DNA of 64,000 nucleotides from Variovorax paradoxus (GCF_024734665.1 NZ_CP102931.1:5144001-5208000); one strand, 5' to 3'. Shown: positions 1 to 8,100, numbered from the stretch's first letter. Made by a program: numbers and translations. The notes: generated by a model not told the origin, from the sequence alone.

Positions 1-94
1 AGGCAAGCACGACAGGAAAGACGAATCCAGGCAACAGGAAAAGTCAGAGAAACCCAGCGGCAGATCGCGATACAGCAAGAAGCGAGGCACTTGA
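1..94 (+). CDS. 3' end of an upstream gene, possibly a T6SS effector (partial)
   Basis: Frame 2 is open from the window edge and ends in TGA at 92-94, which shares its A with the ATG of the next gene (TGATG). The 30 visible residues are very polar and rich in Lys, Arg, Glu and Ser, like the disordered tails that end many Rhs or PAAR toxins. Because the next gene looks like a T6SS immunity protein, the cognate effector is the natural guess for this gene. No domain is visible. Frame 1 is also open through this stretch, so a longer version of the next gene cannot be excluded. Confidence 0.4.
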   Translation, partial: GKHDRKDESRQQEKSEKPSGRSRYSKKRGT

Positions 95-1410
95 TGAGCA
101 CAACGGAGCCTTTCCTCAGTCCCGAGGAAATCGAAAAATTTATCCGCGAGAGCAAAGTGGCTCCGCAATGGTTCTACGGCTACAAGGATCGCGAGTTGGG
201 CATCTGCCCCTTCGTGACTTTTTACGTGTACCACCAGCCTGAGGACTACATGTCAGTGGCGGAAAAGTTCATCACTGTCTGGGAGCGCTTCGGCAAGATC
301 ATCGATGAGCCGATCAAGAAGGTATTCAAGTCGCGCACACAGGTGTGGCTCAAAGGCGGCGACAAAGGGATCCCGACAGACCTACGGGCAGAGGCTGAAC
401 ATCATCAGAAGGAGTTCGAGACGTTCTTCCTGATGGCCACAGACATGGAGTCACCCGATGCTTCGCCCTTGTGGTCCTATTCAGCTCGAGTCGATCACGT
501 ACCGCAAATGTGTTTCAGCACGCTCAAGCTGGTGTTCTGCTACGACTGGTACGAAGACGGCAACCAGGCACGTTGGCGCGACTTCGTGCTCGATTGCATC
601 AAGTCGATTCGACCAGAGCAGGCATACATGGGCTACGAGGTAGGCAATGGTGGCCTCGGCGTGATGGGTAGCTACGAAGCTGATGTGCTCGAACGCATCT
701 GTGCCGACTACTTCCACGGCATGGACATCGATCATCCGTGGAGCACGGGATTCCATTCCAACGAGCGGGGCGACAAGAATTGGGTCAATCCCAGCAACCT
801 CGGCGCAGGCCTCCGCCCACCCACCTGGTGCTTCATGCTCTCGCCCGTATGGCAGCGCAAGCTCGGCAAGTCCGAGCACCAGATCCGCGTCGAACTTGCC
901 GACCCGCGCATCAAGATCACGGCTATTCCCTACCCACGAGACAGACTCAACCCCGACGATGCCAATGGCCTCTGGATAGAGTTGGGCGATCTCGACCTGT
1001 ATCCCGTGGAAGACGGCGTGCCCGAAGTGCTGGTCAAGGCCAACCGCCTGATTCACCCGATCCGCTGCGACGATTTGAATCTCACCTCACTCGACCCGTG
1101 GGACGGCGACCCCAACCCCCGCTTCGGCTACGAGAGCTCGCAGCGCTGGATGCGCCGCTTCGATGACGACAGCGACTGGCCCAGCGCCGAGCAGCGCCGC
1201 AAGCCACCGCCTCACGAAGGGCGCGATCCGGCAGCAAGGCAATCCTATGTTCCCGGCGGCGAGCCCTGTCCGCAGGCCGGATGGTGGTTCACCTTCGCAC
1301 AATCAGACAGCCGTCGCTACTTCGAGAAGGGCGAAGTCATGCCGATCATCAAGGGCAGTGCCTTCGGCGATACCTACTGGCAACGCATGAGCGACCAGAA
1401 GAAGCCGTAG
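94..1410 (+). CDS. DUF3396-type T6SS immunity family protein
   Basis: This is a 438-residue cytoplasmic protein with no signal peptide or membrane segment. Residues about 15-345 look like the DUF3396 (type VI immunity) fold. The C-terminus carries the pattern CPQAGWWFT (392-400), RRYFEKGEVMP (407-417) and GDTYWQ (425-430), which recurs in immunity proteins paired with Rhs or PAAR toxins. Family knowledge suggests it protects the cell from a sibling-delivered toxin, probably the gene cut off at the left edge. The ATG at 94 is preferred over the TTG at 91 because it overlaps the upstream stop and has GAGG seven bases upstream. Base composition is less GC-rich than in most of the window, consistent with an acquired toxin island. 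Confidence 0.7.
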   Translation: MSTTEPFLSPEEIEKFIRESKVAPQWFYGYKDRELGICPFVTFYVYHQPEDYMSVAEKFITVWERFGKIIDEPIKKVFKSRTQVWLKGGDKGIPTDLRAEAEHHQKEFETFFLMATDMESPDASPLWSYSARVDHVPQMCFSTLKLVFCYDWYEDGNQARWRDFVLDCIKSIRPEQAYMGYEVGNGGLGVMGSYEADVLERICADYFHGMDIDHPWSTGFHSNERGDKNWVNPSNLGAGLRPPTWCFMLSPVWQRKLGKSEHQIRVELADPRIKITAIPYPRDRLNPDDANGLWIELGDLDLYPVEDGVPEVLVKANRLIHPIRCDDLNLTSLDPWDGDPNPRFGYESSQRWMRRFDDDSDWPSAEQRRKPPPHEGRDPAARQSYVPGGEPCPQAGWWFTFAQSDSRRYFEKGEVMPIIKGSAFGDTYWQRMSDQKKP

Positions 1411-1436
1411 CGCGCCCACCGAAATAAACAAGTACT

Positions 1437-1442
1437 GGAGGA
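1437..1442 (+). promoter_or_regulatory. Strong Shine-Dalgarno for a TTG start
   Basis: GGAGGA lies four bases before the TTG at 1447. No ATG or GTG in frame is better placed, so this site fixes the start of the downstream membrane protein. Confidence 0.6.
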
Positions 1443-1446
1443 AAAT

Positions 1447-2319
1447 TTGGACTTCCTGGATACCGTCGCTCAAGTATTGGGCAATCCGCATTTCGAAGCG
1501 TGGGTCGCTGGACCACTGATGGGTGTCATTGCCGCTCTTGTATTTGCTGCGGTGATCAAGCCACCTCGGCGCCGCGACGATGACAAGCGCAACCAAGGGG
1601 TGAGAAAGTCATCGCCAAAGACGAATGAACGCGAGTCCCTGCTATCTGAAGTGCACCACCATCATCACCATCACGTGAAACTCGTGCGTGCTGATGACGA
1701 TTCGTCGGGCATGGTGGTGCTCTTTGCAACGGGAATCGTATTGACTGTCGGCCTGCTGCTGTTTTGTGCCTATCTGCCGCTGGTGGCAGGAGCGCTCTAT
1801 TTTTTCATCAGTTCAGTTGCGGTGTTTTGCATCACCACGCTGCTCGTGATGCTCTTATCTGGAAGGTTCGGCTTTCTGGAATGGTTCAATCACGCATTCT
1901 TTTCCTTCCTGATCGCCGTCGGCTGCTTTTATGTTGTTTGGCTTGCTCGCACAAGCATCAGTGACCAGGTGGTGGCCGTCGCGCAGGGCTTGCTCAACCA
2001 CAGTCCAAAGACAATCGGATCCGTTGTCGCGGCGGGTTGGAATTTCTTCCAGAGAATCAATTCTGTCTACGTGACGTGGATGCTGTTCGAAGTCGCGGCC
2101 TTTGCGCTCACTCTGCTTTGTACGGTCATAGTCTTCGCACGAACGTTGCACTTCGTCGCATTGATGCAGATGGATCCAGCATCAATTGGCGGTACGTGGG
2201 AGATTTGGGCGCGAAGAACTCAAGCATGTGCCGGATTGACGGGCGCGCTATTGGTGACCGGCCTTTTTGTTGTCGCATGGCTCCTGGCAAGCGGCACAGT
2301 TTTTCAGTGGACAAGATAG
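1447..2319 (+). CDS. Membrane protein with an internal seven-histidine tract
   Basis: The 290-residue product is not recognised. Hydrophobic segments lie near residues 20-37, 89-109, 112-137, 148-167, 208-231 and 262-282. A charged loop (40-88) carries seven consecutive histidines at 70-76, followed by an acidic RADDD stretch, which could bind a divalent metal. The start is TTG with a strong Shine-Dalgarno. It follows the immunity gene by 36 bases on the same strand and is probably co-transcribed. A second immunity protein acting in the inner membrane, or an unrelated cargo gene of the island, are both possible. Codon use is less GC-biased than in neighbouring genes, hinting at transfer. Confidence 0.6.
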   Translation: MDFLDTVAQVLGNPHFEAWVAGPLMGVIAALVFAAVIKPPRRRDDDKRNQGVRKSSPKTNERESLLSEVHHHHHHHVKLVRADDDSSGMVVLFATGIVLTVGLLLFCAYLPLVAGALYFFISSVAVFCITTLLVMLLSGRFGFLEWFNHAFFSFLIAVGCFYVVWLARTSISDQVVAVAQGLLNHSPKTIGSVVAAGWNFFQRINSVYVTWMLFEVAAFALTLLCTVIVFARTLHFVALMQMDPASIGGTWEIWARRTQACAGLTGALLVTGLFVVAWLLASGTVFQWTR

Positions 2320-2357
2320 CGCATTGCTCGCGAAGCTCGACTTCGTTCTCTTGGGCC

Positions 2358-3230
2358 TCAGCCCTTCCCCACTACCCGCGCAATCCACGCCAGCAACACC
2401 GCCTCGACTTCCTCACGATTGACCTCATTCAGCGTCTCGTGACGCGCGCCACCGAACACGTGGCATGACACATCGCGCAGCCCCGCCTCGCGGTAGCGCT
2501 GCACCAGCGGATAGAACCACTCGGCCTTGTTGCTGACCGGGTCCTCATCACCGATGAAGAGATAGAGCGGTAGTTCGGGCCGAATGTGCTTCTGCATCGC
2601 GGCAGGCGTCAGGTCGGCGAGATTCGCGAACATCGAACCCAGCCCCTCGGCCGACACCGTGAACCCGCACAGCGGATCGGCAATGTAGGCATCGACCTGC
2701 GCCGGATCGCGGCTGAGCCAGTCGAAGGGCGTGCGAACGTCTGGCAATGCCGCGTTCATGTCTTCCAGCTTGAAGCCTGACTGCAAGGCTGCACCCAGCA
2801 GGTCGAGCGCCGAAGTGCCCGAGAGCACCGCACCCGCCAGCAGCGCACTGTGCTTGACGAGGTAGTACTGCGTGGCGAACGAGCCCATGCTGTGGCCCAC
2901 AAGGATCAACGGCAGCCCGGGATGCACACCGCGCACGTGGTGGCTCAGCAGCGCCATGTCGTCCACCAGCCCGTCGAACGCGCGCGGTCCGAACTCGCCC
3001 AGCTCTCCGCGCTCCGAAGCGCCCTTGCCATGGCCGCGGTGCTCGTTCGCATAGACCACGTACCCGGCCTGCACCAGCGCATCCGCCAGATGCCGGTAGC
3101 GCAGCGAATGCTCGCCCATGCCGTGCGCCAGCTGGATGACGGCCCGCTGCGTCGCGCCCTGCCAGCGATGGACCTCCACCGTGACGCCGTCGTTGGCGGT
3201 CAGTTCGAAGTGCGTCTCGGTGGTTGGCAT
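2358..3230 (-). CDS. Alpha/beta hydrolase, monoacylglycerol lipase/lysophospholipase-like
   Basis: This 290-residue protein is a serine hydrolase of the Hydrolase_4 (PldB/monoglyceride lipase) type. The oxyanion region reads HGMGEH (36-41), the nucleophile elbow is GHSMG with Ser114, and likely triad partners are Asp230 (GDEDPV) and His264 (GARHE). No signal peptide is present, so it should act in the cytosol on lysophospholipids or monoacylglycerols. The ATG at 3230 has GGAG upstream. It stands alone, convergent with the membrane protein on its left. Substrate assignment is by family only. Confidence 0.85.
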   Translation of the reverse strand: MPTTETHFELTANDGVTVEVHRWQGATQRAVIQLAHGMGEHSLRYRHLADALVQAGYVVYANEHRGHGKGASERGELGEFGPRAFDGLVDDMALLSHHVRGVHPGLPLILVGHSMGSFATQYYLVKHSALLAGAVLSGTSALDLLGAALQSGFKLEDMNAALPDVRTPFDWLSRDPAQVDAYIADPLCGFTVSAEGLGSMFANLADLTPAAMQKHIRPELPLYLFIGDEDPVSNKAEWFYPLVQRYREAGLRDVSCHVFGGARHETLNEVNREEVEAVLLAWIARVVGKG

Positions 3231-3369
3231 GCAGGGCTCCGGTGAAAATGGGCTGTCATCCTATGGCGTGCCGATTGCGCCCGGCATCAGGGCTTTCCTG
3301 CTCGTTCTCGTTTGCACTCCATGGCCGCTCGCAAGTTGAAAGCGGCGACCTCAAGGCATCCTGCCCCAG

Positions 3370-4191
3370 TCAGGATCGGCGAACCCTGAACACCGCATTG
3401 GCGCCCCACGTCGCAACCATCAGGTGCCCGTCGGGCGCCTGCGTCAGCCCCACCGGGCTGGACAGCCCGTCAGACACGATGCTGCGACGCCCTTGGGTGT
3501 CGATTCGGCTAACGGTGCTACCACCGTAGTCCACCACATATACCGCATCGTCGGCCGCACGCACGATGCCGGGGCCGGGGCTACGCAGGTCGGCGTTCAC
3601 CGTGCGGGCTTGGCGATCCGAGCGCACGAGCGAGATGCCCCCGGCGATGTTGCTGACCATCAGATCGCCGTTGGCCAGTTCAACCGCACCCACCGGTGTT
3701 TGCAAGCCCTCGGCGGCGACCTCGATGCGCCCCTCCGGATTGGCAGCCAGGATCTGGTTCGTACGCCGATTGGCGATCAGCAGGCGTCCACGCGCGTCGA
3801 AGGACAGACCCGCCGGGGTCGCAAGCCCACGCACGAAGACCGCCTTCTTGCCTTCAGGGGTGAATCGCCACACCAGATCCTCGTTATACGACGCGACGAA
3901 GATGTCTCCAGTCCGAGAGATTGCCAGGCCCGAGGGGCCACTGAGCCCACTGGCCAAGGTACTGCGCTCGCCCGACGGCGAGAAGCGCAGCACCGTACCA
4001 GCCGACCAGTTCGCCACGTACAGTTGGCCCGCGCGGTCATAGCCTGTGCCCACCGGCGAACTCAAGCCATCGTGAATCGGCTGCGACTCCAGTCTCCAAG
4101 CCGCTGGACTTGCCAACTGAGCACGGGCGATCGTCAAGGCGGCGGTTGCGCATAGAACGGCAGGACCACCGAGCAACATGCGGCGCTTCAT
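3370..4191 (-). CDS. Secreted NHL/SMP-30-like beta-propeller protein
   Basis: The 273-residue product begins with a Sec-type signal peptide (KRR, then a hydrophobic stretch, cleavage near the ARA at 22-24). The rest is about six repeats of the kind GLxxPxGLxxDxxGxLxVA followed by a hydrophobic strand, typical of NHL or SMP-30/gluconolactonase propellers. Such proteins are periplasmic lactonases, virginiamycin-lyase-like enzymes or binding scaffolds, and no catalytic metal site can be assigned by eye. Its ATG overlaps the stop of the preceding small reading frame (ATGA), indicating translational coupling. Confidence 0.7.
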   Translation of the reverse strand: MKRRMLLGGPAVLCATAALTIARAQLASPAAWRLESQPIHDGLSSPVGTGYDRAGQLYVANWSAGTVLRFSPSGERSTLASGLSGPSGLAISRTGDIFVASYNEDLVWRFTPEGKKAVFVRGLATPAGLSFDARGRLLIANRRTNQILAANPEGRIEVAAEGLQTPVGAVELANGDLMVSNIAGGISLVRSDRQARTVNADLRSPGPGIVRAADDAVYVVDYGGSTVSRIDTQGRRSIVSDGLSSPVGLTQAPDGHLMVATWGANAVFRVRRS

Positions 4192-4340
4192 GCAGGTACT
4201 CCTTCGGCTTGCGTCTGCATGATGGCCGCAACGATTTCCTCACGCGTGAAGCCCACGTTGAGCGCGGCGATGACGGCAGTCTCGCGCCGCTTCGCGAGCC
4301 CTTTGCGGCAGTGGTCCGATGGAAGATGAATGTCTGACAC
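4188..4340 (-). CDS. Small protein resembling a carboxymuconolactone decarboxylase C-terminus
   Basis: A 50-residue frame starts at GTG 4340, with AGGAAA a few bases upstream, and ends in a TGA that overlaps the ATG of the propeller gene. The segment AALNVGFTREEIVAAIMQT resembles the last helices of carboxymuconolactone decarboxylase/AhpD-like proteins, but the N-terminal part with the CxxC motif is absent. It is either the remnant of a decayed gene that still couples translation to the next gene, or a genuine mini-protein. A longer ATG-started frame (to 4427) exists but has non-coding-like composition. Confidence 0.4.
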   Translation of the reverse strand: MSDIHLPSDHCRKGLAKRRETAVIAALNVGFTREEIVAAIMQTQAEGVPA

Positions 4341-4776
4341 GGGGTTTCCTTTCAGTCGGCGTGGATGCGGCCTGAAGGGAAGCCTCGATCGTCCGGCGGC
4401 GTCCGGATGCCGTTGCGTTCCCCTCACCGCGAAGCTTGGCGAAGGCCTGCGTCTGCCCTATGGGCATGCAGTTCCCACGCAAGCGCGGCAGGAATCCGAT
4501 CCAGTCCATGTCCGAGACCGCACAACGACGCTGGCCACCAGGGGCCCTCGTCACCAGCGCTATCGGGCCCGTCCGCTCGCAGCAGGGCTGCGTGTGCGTA
4601 CCCGGACCAGTTCGCTGCGTGACCTCGGCAATGGTTGGATGGGATGCCATGGAAACGATGCTAAAAGTTGGAGCGCGCTCTAAGTCAAGAGCGGGCAGCA
4701 AAATCGCGAAACCGGCTTTCTGGTTGGTCGAGGCGGGAGACGTTGCGGATGCCTTGCTCGGAACAACGCGACGCTG
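4341..4776. other. 436-base gap without a convincing gene
   Basis: Reading frames on both strands here have shadow-like composition and no recognisable motif. The stretch separates the deoxyribosyltransferase-like gene from the small reading frame and propeller pair, and probably holds the promoter of that pair. The only clear element is the palindrome at 4668-4683. Confidence 0.5.
4668..4683. promoter_or_regulatory. Palindromic operator-like site
   Basis: TTGGAGCGCGCTCTAA contains a perfect 10-base palindrome, GAGCGCGCTC, flanked by partly symmetric TT and AA. This is the usual look of a TetR-family operator. No TetR gene is adjacent; the nearest in the window is at 13155 and has a different site. 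Confidence 0.4.
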
Positions 4777-5313
4777 TCACCGGGTAGCGAGCAATTGGGC
4801 CATCTTCTTCAGCGCCGCTTCCGGCGTCGGCTCGATGTGGATCGAGCAGGCCAGCATCAGGTTCAGCGGTTGGCCGAAGTCTTCGACCGCGATGCCGGTG
4901 CCGCTTTCGCGCAGCACGTCGTTCGCGTCGACCTCGCATCGCAAAGCCACACGCGCGCGATCTGCGTAGCTGCCCTCGGGCACGCCGTAGGCCACCACCG
5001 GAATCCCCAGCGCGATCGCCGCGCCGACTTCGAACACCGTGCCGGAATCGGGCTCCATGCCTCTGAAGCACTGGAGGTTGGCAACGACACCGTCTGCGCC
5101 GCGAAGACGCTGCATGTTGGCTTGGTAGATCTGCATTTCCGGGGCGTCGGGGGTTTGCTCCTCGTTGCCGTCGGCGGGCAGTAGTGCGGCGAGGCCGACC
5201 GCATCGCACGCTGCGGTCAGCCGGATGAAGTGATCTCTCGCGTCGGGACGGAAGACGTCCGGGCCTGCCAGGTAGATGCGCGGGCGTGTCGGGATTCCGG
5301 GGGATTCGTCCAT
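4777..5313 (-). CDS. Nucleoside 2-deoxyribosyltransferase-like protein
   Basis: This 178-residue protein of the nucleoside 2-deoxyribosyltransferase superfamily would transfer or hydrolyse the N-glycosidic bond of (deoxy)nucleosides. Signature features are YLAGPDVF near the start (14-21) and the DSGTxFExG motif, whose Glu (95) is the expected nucleophile. The ATG at 5313 is preferred: family members begin just before the YLAGPD strand, whereas the upstream TTG at 5379 has no usable ribosome site. It is the first gene of a minus-strand run towards the propeller gene but is separated from it by over 400 bases. Confidence 0.8.
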   Translation of the reverse strand: MDESPGIPTRPRIYLAGPDVFRPDARDHFIRLTAACDAVGLAALLPADGNEEQTPDAPEMQIYQANMQRLRGADGVVANLQCFRGMEPDSGTVFEVGAAIALGIPVVAYGVPEGSYADRARVALRCEVDANDVLRESGTGIAVEDFGQPLNLMLACSIHIEPTPEAALKKMAQLLATR

Positions 5314-5488
5314 CGACAGAGCATCATCGATTTTCAGGCCAAGCTCAATACGAGCCACCTGCGGCAACGTCGGCGTCAATCCCTGGCCTTCGGGGAATCA
5401 GGCAAGAAACTCGCATAAAGCGACTACCGCCCCGCCCGCGCCTTTTTCAAGAATGGACGCTCCCTCCATTCACGAACCAAGGCGCACC

Positions 5489-5848
5489 ATGAACACCGCA
5501 CATCGCACCGGCGCACTCACCGCGCTCTCGCTGTCCCTCGCCATGGCCTCCGGGCCTTCGCAGGCCCAGTCGCAACGCCCCAGGCTGTTCGAAGACCCGA
5601 ACCGCTACGTGGGCATGTGGGTGACACAAGACGGCCATATCCGCCACGAACTGCTTCCAAACGGCCGTTACGACGAAGCCCGCGGCACGCGCCAAAGCGC
5701 CTACCAGGGCCGCTACACGCTCACCGGCAATCACATTGACTACATCGACGACACCGGCTTCACGGCCGACGGCGAGTTCCGCAACGGCGTGCTGTACCAC
5801 GCCGGCATGGTGCTCTACCGCGAAAGCAAAAGCACTACGCGGCGCTGA
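5489..5848 (+). CDS. Atu4866-domain exported protein
   Basis: This 119-residue protein has a signal peptide (about 1-27, ending SQAQ) and a single small beta-rich domain. The pattern YVGMWVT, RHELLPNGRYDEARG, YTGRYT-like and DDTGFTADGEF is characteristic of the Atu4866 family (PF11512), whose function is unknown. The ATG at 5489 has AAGG upstream; a longer frame from 5276 lacks such a site. It is followed on the same strand by an SDR gene after 162 bases. Confidence 0.75.
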   Translation: MNTAHRTGALTALSLSLAMASGPSQAQSQRPRLFEDPNRYVGMWVTQDGHIRHELLPNGRYDEARGTRQSAYQGRYTLTGNHIDYIDDTGFTADGEFRNGVLYHAGMVLYRESKSTTRR

Positions 5849-5951
5849 GCGGCAACCGGATCGGCCTCGCGTTTTGCAGGATCAGGCAAAAACCACGTTC
5901 GATTCGGATACCACCTCAGGCACCTCGGAAGCGAAACTTCTTTCCATGCCC

Positions 5952-5977
5952 GGCTCACGCTCCTTTCTGTGTGAGCC
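5952..5977 (+). other. Hairpin-forming inverted repeat before the SDR gene
   Basis: GGCTCAC and GTGAGCC form a 7-bp stem around a 12-base loop, 33 bases before the SDR start. There is no T-tract, so it is not an obvious terminator. It could shape the leader of the SDR message or be chance. Confidence 0.25.
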
Positions 5978-6010
5978 CCACGGCAACCAGACCAGCACGA
6001 GGAGTTCTCC

Positions 6011-6769
6011 ATGACCGCAATCCAGGAAAAAGTCGTTCTCATCACCGGCGCGAGCAGCGGCATCGGCGAAGCGACCGCGCGGCTGCTTGCGCGGCGCGGC
6101 GCCAAGGTGGTGCTCGGTGCGCGCCGCACCGACAGGCTCGCGGCACTCGTGGCCGAGATCGAGGCCACGGGCGGCACGGCGAGCTTTCAGCGGCTCGACG
6201 TGACGCACCGGCCCGACGTGGAAGCCTTTGCCGAATTCGCCCTCGAAACGCATGAGCAGATCGACGTGCTGGTCAACGCCGCGGGCGTGATGCCGATGTC
6301 GCCGCTGTGGAACCGCAAGATCGAGGAGTGGGAACTCATGATCGACGTGAACCTGCGCGGCGTGCTGCTCGGCATCGCGGCCGTGCTGCCGACGATGCAG
6401 GAGCAGGGCTGGGGCCACATCGTGAACGTGGCGCCTGTGGCGATGCAGGGCGTGTCGCCCAACTCGGCCGTGTACCACGGCACGCAGTACGCGGTGAACG
6501 CGATCTCCGAAGGGCTGCGGCAGGAGCACGCCGGCCGTCTGCACGTGACGGTGGTGAGCCCCGACGTGCACGGCCCAAGCGATCCGCTGGCCGAACGCAT
6601 CGCGGCCAGCTATGCCCGCGAACGCATGCGCACGAACCGGCGCCTTGCAGTGCCGGTGGATGCGGTGGCCCGGTCGATTGCTGGGGCCATCGAGGGCTAC
6701 GGCATCACGGCCGGAACGATGCGGCCGCCCGGCAGGCAGAAGCCGCATCCCTCCGTGTACGTTCAGTAG
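6011..6769 (+). CDS. SDR-family protein with a non-canonical active site
   Basis: The 252 residues form a classical short-chain dehydrogenase/reductase Rossmann fold: TGASSGIG (12-19), arginines after strand 2 that favour NADP, NAAG (89-92) and Asn114. The catalytic region differs from the norm: the Ser position falls in NVAPVA (139-144), with no serine, Tyr155 is kept, and the essential YxxxK lysine is Gln159 (YHGTQ). If it is an oxidoreductase the proton relay must work differently; otherwise it may be a binding or regulatory SDR. A GAGGAG-like ribosome site precedes the ATG. The Atu4866 gene lies upstream on the same strand. Confidence 0.8.
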   Translation: MTAIQEKVVLITGASSGIGEATARLLARRGAKVVLGARRTDRLAALVAEIEATGGTASFQRLDVTHRPDVEAFAEFALETHEQIDVLVNAAGVMPMSPLWNRKIEEWELMIDVNLRGVLLGIAAVLPTMQEQGWGHIVNVAPVAMQGVSPNSAVYHGTQYAVNAISEGLRQEHAGRLHVTVVSPDVHGPSDPLAERIAASYARERMRTNRRLAVPVDAVARSIAGAIEGYGITAGTMRPPGRQKPHPSVYVQ

Positions 6770-6773
6770 TAAT

Positions 6774-7217
6774 TCAATAGGTCTTGTAGGGCAGGAACTT
6801 GCCCGACAGCACCACGTTGACGCGGTCGCCCTTCGGGTCGGCCTGGCGCTGGATGTCCATGCTGAAGTCGATGGCGCTCATGATGCCGTCGCCGAACTCT
6901 TCATGGATCAGTTCCTTGATGGTGGTGCCATACACGCTCACCACCTCGTACCAGCGGTAGATGAGCGGATCGGTCGGCACGGGCGTGGGCAGCGAGCCCT
7001 TGTAGGGCACCACCTGCAGCCACTTCTGCTCTTCGACGGTAAGGCCGAAGATCTTGCCGATGATCTTGGCCTGCTTGTCGTCGAGCGTCATCTGGCCGAG
7101 GCAGGCGGCGGTGGTCCACTCTTTCGAGAGGCCGACCTTCCTGGCCACGTCGGCCCACTGGATGCCCTTGCTCACCTTGACGGTGATGATCTTCTCGGTG
7201 ACGTCGTTGCGGTTCAT
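6774..7217 (-). CDS. cynS: Cyanate hydratase (cyanase)
   Basis: Cyanase converts cyanate and bicarbonate into ammonia and CO2 (via carbamate), detoxifying cyanate and releasing nitrogen. The 147 residues match the family length. An N-terminal helical DNA-binding-like domain is followed by the catalytic domain with Arg88, Glu91 (YRWYEVVSVYG) and Ser114 (GIMSAIDF), equivalent to Arg96, Glu99 and Ser122 of the E. coli enzyme. The ATG at 7217 has AGGAG nine bases upstream. It is the last gene of the operon beginning at 10348, directly after the transporter ATPase, so uptake and breakdown are made together. Confidence 0.95.
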   Translation of the reverse strand: MNRNDVTEKIITVKVSKGIQWADVARKVGLSKEWTTAACLGQMTLDDKQAKIIGKIFGLTVEEQKWLQVVPYKGSLPTPVPTDPLIYRWYEVVSVYGTTIKELIHEEFGDGIMSAIDFSMDIQRQADPKGDRVNVVLSGKFLPYKTY

Positions 7218-7257
7218 TCGGGTTTGCTCCTGATTGGATTGAAGAAAAGCGGAAGGC

Positions 7258-8100
7258 TCACGACGCCTTCGCGCGCGTGACGAGAAAGTCGACGATGTGA
7301 TTGCGCAGCGCGTAGCAGCCGTCGAGGTGGTGCAGCGAGGCACGCGTGCGCTCGCGCGGCAGCGGGTTGACCACCGTCTCGACGATGTTCCCCGCGCGGT
7401 AGTCGCCCTGCGGCAGGTCAGCGCCATTGGTCATCAGCAGGATGCGGTCGGCCAGCAGGATGGCCTCGTCCACGTCGTGCGTGATCATGAAGACGGTCTG
7501 CTGCGTCTGCCGCACGATGGTCATCAGTTCATCTTGAATGGTGCCGCGCGTGAGCGCATCGAGTGCGCCGAAGGGCTCGTCGAGCAGCAGCATCTTGGGC
7601 TGGATGGCAAAGGCGCGCGCAATGCCCACGCGCTGCTTCATGCCACCCGAAAGCTGCGACGGCTTCTTGTCGATGGCTGCCTGCAGGCCGACCATGGCCA
7701 CGAAGCGCTCCACCTGCGCATCGACCTGCGCAGCCGACCACTCAGGCCAGCGCGAAACCACGGCAAAGGCAATGTTCTTGCGCACGGTGAGCCACGGCAT
7801 GAGCGCATGGCTCTGGAACACCACGCCGCGCTCCAGGCTGGGGCCCGCCACCTCTCGCCCATCCATGAAGACGTGGCCCGCGCTGGCCTGGTCGAGGCCC
7901 GCCAGCACGTTGAGGATGGTGGTCTTGCCGCAGCCCGAGTGGCCGATGATGCAGACGAACTCGCCACGGTCGAGCGTGAAAGACACGTCCGCGAACACGG
8001 GCCGCGCGGGCACGAAGGCCTTGGCCAGCCCTTCGATGCGCAGGAAGCCGCGGGCGCCCGGCGCCTCGGCGATGGCAGTGGATGCAACGGGTTCGGTCAT
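7258..8100 (-). CDS. Cyanate/nitrate-type ABC transporter ATP-binding protein
   Basis: This 280-residue NTPase belongs to the NrtD/TauB/SsuB family. It has Walker A GHSGCGKTT (53-61), a Q-loop Gln96, signature LSGGMKQR (150-157) and Walker B LLLDEP (171-176). It would energise the permease encoded just upstream. The ATG at 8100 is chosen because it follows an AAGGCGAAG stretch; the in-frame ATG at 8142 would overlap the permease end by 11 bases. The context with cyanase points to cyanate import, although nitrate or bicarbonate cannot be excluded from sequence. Confidence 0.85.
   Translation of the reverse strand: MTEPVASTAIAEAPGARGFLRIEGLAKAFVPARPVFADVSFTLDRGEFVCIIGHSGCGKTTILNVLAGLDQASAGHVFMDGREVAGPSLERGVVFQSHALMPWLTVRKNIAFAVVSRWPEWSAAQVDAQVERFVAMVGLQAAIDKKPSQLSGGMKQRVGIARAFAIQPKMLLLDEPFGALDALTRGTIQDELMTIVRQTQQTVFMITHDVDEAILLADRILLMTNGADLPQGDYRAGNIVETVVNPLPRERTRASLHHLDGCYALRNHIVDFLVTRAKAS

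Noticed and set aside
1654..1674. Seven His codons as a cloning-tag artefact
   Set aside because: The run is inside a long native-looking frame, uses mixed CAC/CAT codons and has no vector sequence around it.
4240..4701. A 153-codon minus-strand frame in the 4341-4776 gap, first considered as a dehydratase remnant
   Set aside because: Only short chance resemblances were found in different frames; no continuous motif supports a gene.
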